From assembly GCA_964531805.1 (NCBI GenBank), contig CAZHGE010000012.1, forward strand, positions 1 to 44,052: a stretch of 44,052 nt of DNA, given 5' to 3'. Of this stretch, positions 33,256-42,462 are shown piece by piece (position 1 is the stretch's first letter; each line of letters starts with the position of its first letter). The stretch is from RGIG8767 sp964531805 (GTDB lineage Bacteria > Bacillota > Clostridia > Lachnospirales > Lachnospiraceae). The position numbers and the translations under genes were made by a program. Under the pieces are notes generated by a model. That model did no database searches, had not been told where the DNA came from, and saw only the letters and a program-made list of their open reading frames with translations.

Positions 33256-36200
33256 CTATTTTGCAATCTTTTTACGTTTCTTTTTTGCTTTCTTTTCCCT
33301 GTTGAAAATATCATAGATACAAGGAACTACATACAGAGTAAGTAATGTACCATATACTAAACCACCTACAATAACAATCGCCATTGGTTTTGACATATCT
33401 GCCCCCATATCATGGCTGAATAACATAGTGGACATCGCCAGAATGGTTGTAAGTGCTGTCATCAATACCGGACGAAGTCTCGTACGGCCAGCTGTCATGA
33501 TAGCTTCTGTCTTTTCCATACCATTTTCTCTTAACTGATTAATATAATCCACTAAAACGATACCGTTATTTACAATAATGCCCGCCAACATAACAAATCC
33601 AAGCAAGGCAATTACACTGACTTCACTTCTCGTAACATATAGTCCGAACAAACCACCGGTAAATGCAAGCGGAATCGTAAACATAATGATGAATGGTGAT
33701 AAAAGTGACTGGAACTGTGCTACCATGATTAAGAACATGAAAACAACTGCCAATAATAACATTAACATCATCTGTTCCATTGCCTCTAAAATCATTTCAT
33801 TTTCACCTGCAAAAACAAGACTATAACCAGAGGGCAATTCATAATCTTCCAATGCTTTATTTACATCTTCTGCTACAATACCAACATTATAGCCTTCTGC
33901 AATGGATGCCGATACTGAAATGTATCTGGTCTGCGAATCTCGATTGATAGCATTTAAGCCTTCATGATTTTCAAATACTGCAATTTCAGAAAGAGCAACT
34001 TTACACTTCTTATCATTCTTATCCGTATAATCAATCTGCAGATTTTTGATATCATTTCTGCCCATATCTGCATTTGCCTGATGAATGACTAAAATATCAT
34101 ATTCTTTTGTATCCGTTACTAACTGTGTAGATCCGGTATCTTCTGTTATTTTTTCATTAATCTGCTGGAATACCTGAGCAACTGTAAGACCATATTCAAT
34201 AGCCTTATCACGATCTACTAAAATACGAAGTTCGCCCGTCGTTTCTTCCATTCCATCTGAAACTTCTGTTGTTCCTTCCACACCTTCAACGATTGCGGCC
34301 ACTTCTGATGCAATAGTCTGTAATGTATCCAAATCACGTCCGCGTACCTGAATAGAAATACCACTTCCACCTAATGCACTCATGTCCATAGCCTCTGTAT
34401 TGATTACTAATGTGGCATTTTCAATATCGGCAGTGACCTCTTCTATCATTTTTCCCACTTCTTTTGCAGAATGACTCTTATCTTCTTTTAACACAACATA
34501 CATCGTTACCATATTTGTAGCACTATCGGAGGAACCTGCCATAGATGAAATACCACTGCCTCCGCCTGTCATAGCGCCTACATCCTGCACATCTTCAATC
34601 TCCAGTATTCTGGCAACTACCTCATCTGAAATAGCCGCTGTATCTTTTAATTTGCTATCCTCCGGTGTTTCTAATGTTATCGTAATCTGTGTGGAGTCCA
34701 TGGATGGCATAAAGGCAATTCCACGGCTGATTGCCAATGCTCCACTCACAACTAACAATACCACAACACCAAGTAATACAAGCCATTTCCATTTCAGTGA
34801 AAGGGCAATGCTTTTTTCATATAACCTGCTTAATCGTTCAAAAAATCCAGTTTCTTTTGTTTCCTTTACTGTCTTTAACACTTTAGATGCCATTGCCGGT
34901 ACTACAGTAAGGGCAATTACCAAAGATGCCAGCAGCGAATAACCTATCGTCAATCCCATATCCATAAACAACTGTCTGGTAATACCTTCTGTAAAAACAA
35001 TCGGTAAAAATACACAGACGGTCGTCAAAGTTGATGCCACAATGGCTCCGGCTACTTCTTTTGCCCCTTCTATTGCGGCTTCTCTCATCGAATAGCCTTC
35101 GTTACGCAATCGATAAATATTTTCAATTACAACGATGGAATTATCTACTAACATACCAATACCAAGTGCCAAACCAGATAATGAAATGATATTCAATGTT
35201 ACTCCACTAAAATACATACATACAATGGCCGTTACCAGACTGACCGGAATGGAAACTGCAATCACAAATGTCGGTCTTAGATCCTTCAAGAACACAATCA
35301 GGATTAATATAGCCAATACTGCACCGGATAAAATATTACTCAATATGGAATCCATAACCAGATCAATATAAATTCCCTGATCCATAAGCGTGATTAAAAC
35401 CAAATTCTCGTCTTCTTCTAACATCTGGTCAAATTCTGCAAGGATTTTATCGGACACATCGCCTGTTGAATATCCTGTCTGCTTCTGCATCTGAAGCATG
35501 ATACCCGGTGTACCGTTGACATTGGTATAAATCTCAGCGGAATTATCCGTCATAAAGACATCCGCAACATCACCAAGTGTAATAATGTCAACACCGTCCA
35601 TATTCATATTTAAAAGCGGCATTGCTTTTAATTTTTCCACATCATCCGGCTTATCACCTACACGAACAAGATACGATGTACCATCCTCTGTAACATAACC
35701 TGCCGGCATGGAAAAATTCTGTGCTGTCAACAAGCCTTTTACTGTTTCAACAGTAAGAATACCATTCATATCTGCATTGCTATAAGCCATATCACGGGAA
35801 TCATCCAGCTGTTCCTGTGCATCCGCAAGCTGCTCCCTTGCATCGTTTAATTGTTCTTTTGCACTGTCAATCTGCTCATATGCTGCATCAATCTGTTCCT
35901 GACCGGATGTCAGTTGTTCTTCAGTTGCCTCTAACTGGGATTCTGCACTTTCTAACTGGGCTTCACCAAAAGTAAGTGTTGCATCCAAACTACCAAATTC
36001 CGATGCGGCCGTAATCTGACCAGCCGTCAATTCTGCCATTTTATCATCTAATTCCGAAGCTTGTGACTGCAGTTTGGCAACCTGCTCCTGCAATGTCTTA
36101 ATGGTTAAAATTTTCTCTATATTGGAAAGAACATCATTATTCAGAGTAGGTGCTATTGCTTGCGCAGCATTTGTCAGCAGCCCTTTTATTGCTGCATCAT

Positions 36201-37305
36201 CAAGAAGAGTCAGATCCACTCCCGGAAGCATCTGACCAATTACAGCCTTATCTTCCTCTGAAAATGCCTCTGTCTGGGCGGCATACTGCATCATTCCAAG
36301 GTAAGCTGTATAACTCGCTTCATTTGCCTGATATTCTGATAAATATCCATCATATTTTTCCTGACCGCCAAGATTTGCTATCTCAGTTGCAATCTGAAGA
36401 TTTAAAGGTGCGATATTGGCCTCAAGTTTGGCTTTTCCATCAATCAAAGCAGCTGTTCCCTCTGCCATCTGCTGGGTTAAGGCTTCTTTTTGACTTTCCA
36501 ATTCCTCTTTTCCAGATTTCAGTTCACTCTTTTTGTCCGCAAGTTCCTTTTTTCCATCTTCTATTTCCTGTTTTGCATCCGCAAGATCCTGCTCATTTTC
36601 TGCAATTTCAACTAAACTGTCAGCAAGTTCTTTTTCACCATCTGCAATTTCTGTATATCCATCATTAATTTCGCTCTGTGCATCTTCCAACTCCTTATCA
36701 ATGGAGCCAAATACCTGCTCATTAATCGCGTCAATCTTTTCCTGTCGAATTACCACGTGCACATTTTCATCAATCAAACCAGTTGCACTTGCAGATGCGA
36801 CACCTTCAATACTTTCTAATCGGGGAATAACTTTTTCCTCTGCATATTCGCTTACTTCTGCATTGGTCATCCCATCCACACCCACTGCAGCAATCATAAC
36901 CGGAAGCATATCCGGATTCAATTTCATGATAATAGGACTTCCCACAGAATCATCCCAATAAGACTCAATTTGGTCTAAATTTTCTCTGATTTCCAAGGAT
37001 ATTGAATCCATATTTGCATTCTGGGCAAATTCCATAATAACCATGGAATAATTTTCACTGGATACAGAACTGATATTTTCAATATTACTTACTGTAGCCA
37101 TTGCCGATTCCACAGGCTTTGTTACCACCATCTCCACGGTTTCCGGGCTGGCTCCCACATATGTAGTCATAACCATGACATACGGAAGGTTAATACTGGG
37201 AAGTAAGTCTGCACTCATTTTTGTAAAAGATACAATTCCCAACACGATTACCATAATAACGCCTACCAGGACGGTATATGGCTTCTTGACACTGAATTTT
37301 GACAT
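33256..37305 (-). CDS. RND-family efflux permease with long coiled-coil insertion
   Basis: 1349 aa, about 300 more than AcrB-type proteins. The N-terminal helix, porter repeats and 12 membrane segments are recognisable: LLPSINLPYVMVMTTYVGASPETVE, GLALGIGMLVDNSIVVIENIYRL (proton-relay aspartates), and a second copy GFVMLAGIIVNNGIVLVDYINQLREN. Residues 201-505, inside the first porter domain, are a Glu/Gln/Ala/Lys coiled coil (repeats like EIADGEKELADSLVEIAENE and SQLEATEEQLTSGQEQIDAA) flanking a small globular part. There is no membrane-fusion-protein gene beside it, so the insertion could replace the adaptor in this one-membrane cell (inference). Preceded by an operator palindrome and AGAGGAG. 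Confidence 0.92.
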   Translation of the reverse strand: MSKFSVKKPYTVLVGVIMVIVLGIVSFTKMSADLLPSINLPYVMVMTTYVGASPETVEMVVTKPVESAMATVSNIENISSVSSENYSMVIMEFAQNANMDSISLEIRENLDQIESYWDDSVGSPIIMKLNPDMLPVMIAAVGVDGMTNAEVSEYAEEKVIPRLESIEGVASASATGLIDENVHVVIRQEKIDAINEQVFGSIDKELEDAQSEINDGYTEIADGEKELADSLVEIAENEQDLADAKQEIEDGKKELADKKSELKSGKEELESQKEALTQQMAEGTAALIDGKAKLEANIAPLNLQIATEIANLGGQEKYDGYLSEYQANEASYTAYLGMMQYAAQTEAFSEEDKAVIGQMLPGVDLTLLDDAAIKGLLTNAAQAIAPTLNNDVLSNIEKILTIKTLQEQVAKLQSQASELDDKMAELTAGQITAASEFGSLDATLTFGEAQLESAESQLEATEEQLTSGQEQIDAAYEQIDSAKEQLNDAREQLADAQEQLDDSRDMAYSNADMNGILTVETVKGLLTAQNFSMPAGYVTEDGTSYLVRVGDKPDDVEKLKAMPLLNMNMDGVDIITLGDVADVFMTDNSAEIYTNVNGTPGIMLQMQKQTGYSTGDVSDKILAEFDQMLEEDENLVLITLMDQGIYIDLVMDSILSNILSGAVLAILILIVFLKDLRPTFVIAVSIPVSLVTAIVCMYFSGVTLNIISLSGLALGIGMLVDNSIVVIENIYRLRNEGYSMREAAIEGAKEVAGAIVASTLTTVCVFLPIVFTEGITRQLFMDMGLTIGYSLLASLVIALTVVPAMASKVLKTVKETKETGFFERLSRLYEKSIALSLKWKWLVLLGVVVLLVVSGALAISRGIAFMPSMDSTQITITLETPEDSKLKDTAAISDEVVARILEIEDVQDVGAMTGGGSGISSMAGSSDSATNMVTMYVVLKEDKSHSAKEVGKMIEEVTADIENATLVINTEAMDMSALGGSGISIQVRGRDLDTLQTIASEVAAIVEGVEGTTEVSDGMEETTGELRILVDRDKAIEYGLTVAQVFQQINEKITEDTGSTQLVTDTKEYDILVIHQANADMGRNDIKNLQIDYTDKNDKKCKVALSEIAVFENHEGLNAINRDSQTRYISVSASIAEGYNVGIVAEDVNKALEDYELPSGYSLVFAGENEMILEAMEQMMLMLLLAVVFMFLIMVAQFQSLLSPFIIMFTIPLAFTGGLFGLYVTRSEVSVIALLGFVMLAGIIVNNGIVLVDYINQLRENGMEKTEAIMTAGRTRLRPVLMTALTTILAMSTMLFSHDMGADMSKPMAIVIVGGLVYGTLLTLYVVPCIYDIFNREKKAKKKRKKIAK

Positions 37306-37335
37306 TTTTTGCTCCTCTTAGTATGTATTTTTCCG

Positions 37336-37349
37336 ACCGACCGGTCGGT
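37336..37349. promoter_or_regulatory. TetR-type operator palindrome
   Basis: ACCGACCGGTCGGT, a perfect 14-bp palindrome 31 nt before the RND start. Such ACCGACCGGTCGGT boxes are typical operators of AcrR/TetR regulators; the regulator gene at 32633 is in the same operon, implying autorepression. Confidence 0.85.
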
Positions 37350-37361
37350 ATTGTGCCTAAT

Positions 37362-37391
37362 AAATGCCGGATCGTTTATACGAACCGGCAT
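37362..37391 (-). terminator. Possible terminator after sigH
   Basis: ATGCCGG (37391-37385) and CCGGCAT (37370-37364) with a small inner CG/CG pair and a TTATT tail on the minus strand. Imperfect and weak. Confidence 0.4.
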
Positions 37392-37403
37392 GTCTATCAA
37401 ATC

Positions 37404-38042
37404 TTATCTGGCAATTACCTTACGAATCTTAGATTTCATACGCTGCAAAGCATTGTCTGTGGACTTTTCATCCCGTCCTAAAACTCTTGCTATCTGTGTA
37501 TATGTCATCCCTGTAAGATACAGATCCAGTACCTGTTTTTCAAAGGCACTCAGTTCTTCTTCAATTTTCCTTTCTAATGATAACACATTTTCTTTATCAA
37601 TCAAGAGTTGTTCAGGGTCTTTTTGCGTATCGAATCCTAAAAAATTTATAAACTCTTCACTTTCTTTTCCATTTTCTTCGTGAGAAGTCGCATATAAAGA
37701 AATATAAGAATTTAATGGCATGTGTTTTTTTCTATTTGATGCCTGAACTGCTGTATACATTTGTCTGGAAATACACAAATCTGCAAATGTAAAAAAACTA
37801 GCATCCCTACCCGCATCATAATCACGAATTGCTTTAAATAATCCAATCATCCCTTCCTGAATCAGATCCTCATTATCTGCTCCTAAGATGTACATGGACT
37901 TTGCTTTACTCCGGACAAGATTTTTATACTTGTTCATAATGTAATCGACTATGTCTCTTTCCCCATCCCGAAGACGCTCAATCAGCATTTCATCGGTCTC
38001 ATTTTGGTACTTTTTGATAGTTTCTGATGATATTTCTTGCAT
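37404..38042 (-). CDS. sigH: RNA polymerase sporulation sigma factor SigH
   Basis: 212 aa. Region 2: NLVRSKAKSMYILGADNEDLIQEGMIGLFKAIRDYD and ASFFTFADLCISRQMYTAVQ; region 4: EKQVLDLYLTGMTYTQIARVLGRDEKSTDNALQRMKSKIRK when joined. This matches Spo0H/SigH of Bacilli and Clostridia, which starts the sporulation cascade and stationary-phase genes. Its place after rlmB in the cysS-mrnC-rlmB block is the conserved Firmicutes order, though the yacP/rae1 gene usually between rlmB and sigH is absent. AGAGGAG ribosome site. Confidence 0.92.
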   Translation of the reverse strand: MQEISSETIKKYQNETDEMLIERLRDGERDIVDYIMNKYKNLVRSKAKSMYILGADNEDLIQEGMIGLFKAIRDYDAGRDASFFTFADLCISRQMYTAVQASNRKKHMPLNSYISLYATSHEENGKESEEFINFLGFDTQKDPEQLLIDKENVLSLERKIEEELSAFEKQVLDLYLTGMTYTQIARVLGRDEKSTDNALQRMKSKIRKVIAR

Positions 38043-38120
38043 TTGGCTCCTCTTTTTGCAAAATACACCTGCTATTTTGAAAGACTTCTTGCAGTTTTTA
38101 TGTAAACTCGAAGTTGTTTT

Positions 38121-38867
38121 TTACCCTCTCTGACGAACAATTTCATAGGCCAAAACACCAGCTGCAACTGATGCATTTAAAGAATCAATATCCCCTTTCA
38201 TCGGAATAGATGCTATGAAATCACATTTTTCTCTTACCAATCGGCTGACACCTTCGCCCTCGTTTCCAATTACAAGTCCGATTGGCCCCGTCAAATTTAA
38301 TTTGTACATCGTTTCACCCCCCATGTCTGCACAAACAAACCAAAGACCTTCTTTTTTCAACTCTTCAATGGTCTTAGATAAATTTGTCACCCTGGCAACT
38401 GGGGTATAATTAAGTGCCCCCGCACTCGTTCTTGCCACAGTGGCCGTAAGACCTACTGCTCGATTTTTGGGAATAATCACGCCATGAGCACCTGCAAGAT
38501 TGGCCGTACGAATGATTGCCCCCAAATTATGAGGATCTTCTATATTATCTAATAGGAAAATAAAAGGAGCTTCCCCTTTCTCTTTTGCTTTTTGTAAAAT
38601 ATCCTCTACTTCTGCATACTCATAAGCAGCCGCCATAGCTATAACACCCTGATGGTGACCTGTATCAGACATCTGATCCAGACGCTCTTTTGCCACATAT
38701 TTCACGAAAATATCCTTATTTTTTGCCATACGTTTGATGGTCATAACCGGTCCATCCTGACAGCCATCTAAAATATACAGCTTATCTACAGGCTTCTCAC
38801 TGCGAAGAGCCTCAATTACTGCATTTCTACCTTCAATTTTATTTTCATTTACTAAAGGTTTATCCAT
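38121..38867 (-). CDS. rlmB: 23S rRNA (guanosine-2'-O-)-methyltransferase RlmB
   Basis: 248 aa. L30e-like N-terminal domain (about 1-75), then a SpoU/TrmH knot with LLDNIEDPHNLGAIIRTANL, LVIGNEGEGVSRLV and SIPMKGDIDSLNASVAAGVL. It methylates the ribose of G2251 (E. coli numbering) in 23S rRNA. It lies 17 nt after mrnC, so cotranscribed. Confidence 0.94.
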   Translation of the reverse strand: MDKPLVNENKIEGRNAVIEALRSEKPVDKLYILDGCQDGPVMTIKRMAKNKDIFVKYVAKERLDQMSDTGHHQGVIAMAAAYEYAEVEDILQKAKEKGEAPFIFLLDNIEDPHNLGAIIRTANLAGAHGVIIPKNRAVGLTATVARTSAGALNYTPVARVTNLSKTIEELKKEGLWFVCADMGGETMYKLNLTGPIGLVIGNEGEGVSRLVREKCDFIASIPMKGDIDSLNASVAAGVLAYEIVRQRG

Positions 38868-38884
38868 TTTATATCCCTTTCATG

Positions 38885-39325
38885 CTAGATTTCCATATTC
38901 ATCTGCTCTAATGCCAATTTTACAAGTTCAATAATTCTATCCTCATTATTCTGTAAATACAAATATCCAAGCAATGCTTCAAATCCTGTTGCCTTCCTAT
39001 AATCTGTTACAGAAGCATTTTTGGCTGTAGAGTATGATTTTGCATTACGGCCACGCTTATATACTGTCATTTCTTCCTCTGACAGCCCATCCAATAATAA
39101 TTCCGCCATTTGGGCCTGGGTTTGTGCTTTTACAATAGCACTTTTCTTTTTATGGAGACTTTCTGCAGCCCGATTCCCCCGTTCAACAATTACAGTCCGG
39201 ATAATCAGATCAAAAACACAGTCACCTAAAAATGCAAGTGTCAGAGGTGAATAGTTACGCAGATCCACCTCTTCACATGTAAATTCTTTTTGTAATTTTC
39301 TAAGAAGACTTATGCTCTCTTCCAT
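38885..39325 (-). CDS. mrnC: Mini-ribonuclease III
   Basis: 146 aa, a RNase III catalytic domain without dsRNA-binding domain: LAFLGDCVFDLIIRT, KKKSAIVKAQTQAQMAELLL, RGRNAKS and KATGFEALLGYLYLQNNEDR. It matures 23S rRNA ends. Its start overlaps the last 16 nt of cysS, indicating translational coupling. Confidence 0.93.
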   Translation of the reverse strand: MEESISLLRKLQKEFTCEEVDLRNYSPLTLAFLGDCVFDLIIRTVIVERGNRAAESLHKKKSAIVKAQTQAQMAELLLDGLSEEEMTVYKRGRNAKSYSTAKNASVTDYRKATGFEALLGYLYLQNNEDRIIELVKLALEQMNMEI

Positions 39326-40722
39326 TTTACTCCTTCTCTGGTATCTTCCAGAATGATTCCCTTTTGTAATAATGTATCACGGATTTCATCTGCTAATTTA
39401 AAGTTCTTCTCTTTTCTAGCCGCCTGTCTGGCTGCAATCAAATCTTCTATTTCCTGATCTAAAATTTCTTCTTTTCTTTCTAAGATCAGACCACAGATAT
39501 CAGCAAGTGTGTTCAACTGCTTTAAGAGAGTTTTTACATATTCCTTTGAACTATTTTCGTTCGCATTCGTGTTAATAAACTTAACTAATTCAAAAATAAC
39601 AGAAATCGCATCAGCGGTATTAAAGTCATCATCCATTGCCTCATTATAACGGTCGTTATATTTTCCCGCTTCGCTTATAAACTGTTTTTCTGCTTCTGTC
39701 ATCTCTTCGTTGTTATTTCCGTTAGTTAAATATGAATTTAACTTATCCGCACATGTAACCATTCTTTCCAAACCATTTTTGGCCGCTTCCATAAGGTCGG
39801 CGCTGAAGTTTAACGGGCTTCTATAGTGCGCAGAAAGCATAAAGAAACGCAACACCTGAAGATCATACTTTTCTGCAATATCTCTTACCGTAAAGAAATT
39901 GCCTGCTGACTTACTCATTTTCTTATTATCAATATTTAAGAAGGCATTATGCATCCAGTATTTTGCAAACTGTACTCCATTTGCTGCTTCAGACTGTGCA
40001 ATTTCATTTTCATGATGAGGGAATACCAAATCCTCTCCACCTGCATGGATATCAATTTCATCACCAAGATATTTTTTGCTCATTACAGAACATTCAATAT
40101 GCCATCCGGGACGGCCATTACACCATGGAGACTCCCAGTATGGTTCGCCGTCTTTTTTTGGTTTCCATAATACAAAATCAAGTGCATCTTCCTTCTGATC
40201 CTCACCTGATACTAAAAGGGAACGATTTCCCCCCTGAAGATCATCAAGATTCTTATGGGAAAGTTTGCCATATTCTTTAAATTTTCTAGTACGGAAATAT
40301 ACGGTTCCATCCGCAGCCGGATATGCATACCCTTTTTCAATTAAAGTACCAATCATATCCAACATACCGCAGATTTCCTGTGTTGCAAGTGGATGCGTTG
40401 TGGCAGGACGTACATTCATTGCTTCCATATCTTTTTTACATTCTGCAATATAACGTTCTGAAATAACAGAAGCTTCTACTCCTTCTTCAATAGCCTTTTT
40501 AATAATCTTATCATCCACATCTGTAAAATTGGATACATAATTTACTTCATAACCTCTGTATTCCATATATCTTCTAACAGTATCAAACACGATCATAGGT
40601 CTCGCATTTCCAATATGAATCAGATTGTATACGGTTGGTCCACATACATACATTTTCACCTTACCTTCTTCTAAAGGTACAAATTCTTCTTTTCTCTTCG
40701 ATAATGTGTTATAAATTTTCAT
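39310..40722 (-). CDS. cysS: Cysteinyl-tRNA synthetase
   Basis: 470 aa. Class I motifs HIGNARP (in PTVYNLIHIGNARPMIVFDT) and KMSKS (NKKMSKSAGNFF); zinc ligands in MYVCGPT, GWHIECSVM and GGEDLVFPHHENE. It is downstream of cysE and, through it, of a T-box leader with a UGC specifier, so charged-tRNA-Cys levels should control it. Confidence 0.96.
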   Translation of the reverse strand: MKIYNTLSKRKEEFVPLEEGKVKMYVCGPTVYNLIHIGNARPMIVFDTVRRYMEYRGYEVNYVSNFTDVDDKIIKKAIEEGVEASVISERYIAECKKDMEAMNVRPATTHPLATQEICGMLDMIGTLIEKGYAYPAADGTVYFRTRKFKEYGKLSHKNLDDLQGGNRSLLVSGEDQKEDALDFVLWKPKKDGEPYWESPWCNGRPGWHIECSVMSKKYLGDEIDIHAGGEDLVFPHHENEIAQSEAANGVQFAKYWMHNAFLNIDNKKMSKSAGNFFTVRDIAEKYDLQVLRFFMLSAHYRSPLNFSADLMEAAKNGLERMVTCADKLNSYLTNGNNNEEMTEAEKQFISEAGKYNDRYNEAMDDDFNTADAISVIFELVKFINTNANENSSKEYVKTLLKQLNTLADICGLILERKEEILDQEIEDLIAARQAARKEKNFKLADEIRDTLLQKGIILEDTREGVKWKRA

Positions 40723-40781
40723 TTTTACACTCCTTTGCTTTCTTTCCTATTTTTATCTGTATACCTGTATATATTGATTTT

Positions 40782-41447
40782 TTATTCCTTTAACAACTGA
40801 TTTAATCTGTTTTCTAATTCCAAAACACGATTAATTAATTCCGTATTCGTATTCTGCAGCTGCGTAATATCTTCTCTTACCGGATCCGGCAAATGACCAT
40901 GATCCATCGTTTCTTGTGGCAGGGACATGTTATTACGCTTTACCACACGCCCTGGTACACCAACCACCGTAGAATTTGGCGGCACTTCTTCTAATACTAC
41001 ACTACCTGCACCAATCTTACTATTATCACCAATTGTAAATGAGCCCAGAACTTTGGCACCTGCACTAATCATGACATTATTACCAATAGTCGGATGTCTC
41101 TTTCCATGTTCCTTTCCAGTACCGCCTAGTGTAACTCCCTGATACAGGGTCACATTATCACCGATAATGGTGGTTTCTCCAATGATGACTCCATTTCCAT
41201 GGTCGATAAACAGACCTTTTCCAATCTTAGCACCGGGATGGATCTCAATACCAGTTTTTCGAACTGCACGCTGGGAAATCCATCTCGCCCAGAAATAATG
41301 ACCTTTTTCATACAGCCTGTGCGCCATTCGATAATGCATCATCACTTTAAAACTGGGATACAAAAACACTTCCATTTTGGAATGTATCGCCGGATCTCGT
41401 TCTTCTATTAACTTTATCTCATCCTGAACCATTTTAATAAAAGACAT
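40782..41447 (-). CDS. cysE: Serine O-acetyltransferase
   Basis: 221 aa. N-terminal helices (1-70), then a left-handed beta-helix: IHPGAKIGKGLFIDHGNGVI, ETTIIGDNVTLYQGVTLGGTG, KRHPTIGNNVMISAGAKVLG. The C-terminal coiled coil (TQLQNTNTELINRVLELENR) is longer than in E. coli CysE. It makes O-acetylserine for cysteine. GAGG ribosome site five nt before the ATG; first gene after the T-box. Confidence 0.95.
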   Translation of the reverse strand: MSFIKMVQDEIKLIEERDPAIHSKMEVFLYPSFKVMMHYRMAHRLYEKGHYFWARWISQRAVRKTGIEIHPGAKIGKGLFIDHGNGVIIGETTIIGDNVTLYQGVTLGGTGKEHGKRHPTIGNNVMISAGAKVLGSFTIGDNSKIGAGSVVLEEVPPNSTVVGVPGRVVKRNNMSLPQETMDHGHLPDPVREDITQLQNTNTELINRVLELENRLNQLLKE

Positions 41448-41488
41448 AGTAACCTCGCAAAATTTATTGAATAATCTTTTGATAAACT

Positions 41489-41524
41489 AAAAAAACCTTC
41501 ATCTCTAATATAGAGACGAAGGTT
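41489..41524 (-). terminator. Terminator of the cysteine T-box
   Basis: Minus strand AACCTTCGTCTCTA with TAGAGATGAAGGTT, small loop, then TTTTT. The antiterminator would instead use the T-box bases 41527-41540. Confidence 0.88.
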
Positions 41525-41736
41525 ATCCGCGGTTCCACTCTAATAAAGATGTATCAACATCTTCACTCTTATCCTGTAACGTAGGCAGACGTACCAAGCT
41601 ACTAATCGTTCACCCGGTCAGCTCCCGAAGGCACTTCAAAAACACTTGCATGAAGAATGCTTACAGCCGGTGGCATTCTCTCTCTGACATGTAGTCTGTT
41701 TTCTACTTTTTCGTTCATCGCTTTTTACTTATTTCT
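41525..41736 (-). ncRNA. T-box leader, tRNA-Cys (UGC specifier)
   Basis: Minus strand carries the T-box proper AGAGTGGAACCGCGG (41541-41527). Stem I includes the GATGAACGAAAAAGTAG start, an AGAGAGAGAATGCC distal arm and a specifier loop GAAG-UGC-CUUCGGGAG, with UGC at 41633-41631. UGC specifies Cys, agreeing with cysE-cysS downstream. Uncharged tRNA-Cys should stabilise the antiterminator. Confidence 0.9.
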
Positions 41737-41742
41737 TTTATT

Positions 41743-41771
41743 AGAATATGAATTTCTTTTGATTTTGTCAA
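41743..41771 (-). promoter_or_regulatory. Promoter of the T-box-cysE-cysS operon
   Basis: TTGACA (41771-41766), 17 nt, TATTCT (41748-41743), minus strand. Start near 41736. A further TATAAT-like box near 41800 is less well placed. Confidence 0.75.
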
Positions 41772-41838
41772 TACTTTCAGGTAATTTTCAAGTGGTTTAT
41801 TATACCATCTGAAATCTATTTTCTATTGTGACGCCCTG

Positions 41839-42396
41839 TTATTCTTTTTGTTTTGCACAGCCACTGCATCTCTCACAATTGGGGGATTCTTCCAAATCAC
41901 TTATATCCATTGTCGCAAATTCGCGCGGGCTATTTAACAAACAGATTGCCTGCGCTGATATTCCTTCTCCCTTTCCAGTAAAACCCAATCCTTCTTCCGT
42001 GGTTGCCTTTACATTTACCTGCGAAATATCAATTGAAAGTGCATTCGCAATATTCTGTCTCATCATGTCAATATGTGGCCGCATTTTAGGAGCCTGAGCA
42101 ATAATAGTAGCGTCAATATTCTCTATTAAATAACATTCGTTTTCTAACAATCGGCCAACCTCAGCCAGTAGTTTCAAGCTGTCCGCTCCTTTATATGCCG
42201 GATCTGTATCCGGGAAATGCTTCCCAATATCCCCAAGTGCCGCTGCTCCCAACAAGGCATCTGAAATCGCGTGTAAAAGCACATCTGCGTCCGAATGTCC
42301 CAGCAATCCTTTCTCATACGGTATCTTCACACCACCAATAATCATGTCACGTCCTTCCACCAATTTATGGACGTCATATCCCATTCCTATCCGCAT
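41839..42396 (-). CDS. ispF: 2-C-methyl-D-erythritol 2,4-cyclodiphosphate synthase with Cys-rich tail
   Basis: 185 aa from the ATG at 42396, which has AAAGGAAAG upstream; a longer frame to 42423 has no good site. Metal ligands Asp8, His10 (GYDVHKL) and His42 (HSDADVLLHAISDALLGA) are present, as are DIGKHFPDTDPAYKGADS and VNVKATTEEGLGFTGKGEGI. It forms the MEP-pathway cyclic diphosphate. About 25 residues follow the usual end, closing with CERCSGC (Cys174, 177, 180), an unusual metal-binding-like tail. Confidence 0.93.
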   Translation of the reverse strand: MRIGMGYDVHKLVEGRDMIIGGVKIPYEKGLLGHSDADVLLHAISDALLGAAALGDIGKHFPDTDPAYKGADSLKLLAEVGRLLENECYLIENIDATIIAQAPKMRPHIDMMRQNIANALSIDISQVNVKATTEEGLGFTGKGEGISAQAICLLNSPREFATMDISDLEESPNCERCSGCAKQKE

Positions 42397-42418
42397 ATTC
42401 TTTCCTTTCTTATTGTCT

Positions 42419-42450
42419 AGCACTAATTAAATCTTAATTTAATTAGTGCT
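42419..42450. terminator. Perfect 14-bp hairpin between the AEC gene and ispF
   Basis: AGCACTAATTAAAT-CTTA-ATTTAATTAGTGCT. In the minus (gene) direction there are no T residues after it, whereas in the plus direction ATCTATTTTTT follows, so its direction of action is unclear. Confidence 0.6.
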
Positions 42451-42462
42451 ATCTATTTTTTA

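Noticed and set aside
35750..36700. Long open plus-strand frames (for example 36150-36668) opposite the RND gene.
   Set aside because: They mirror the coiled-coil codons of the RND gene, have no ribosome sites and no recognisable domain.
37320..37400. A sigma-A promoter overlapping the TetR palindrome.
   Set aside because: Several AT-rich hexamers are possible (TATAAA, CACAAT) but none has an acceptable -35 at 16-18 bp, so only the operator is reported.
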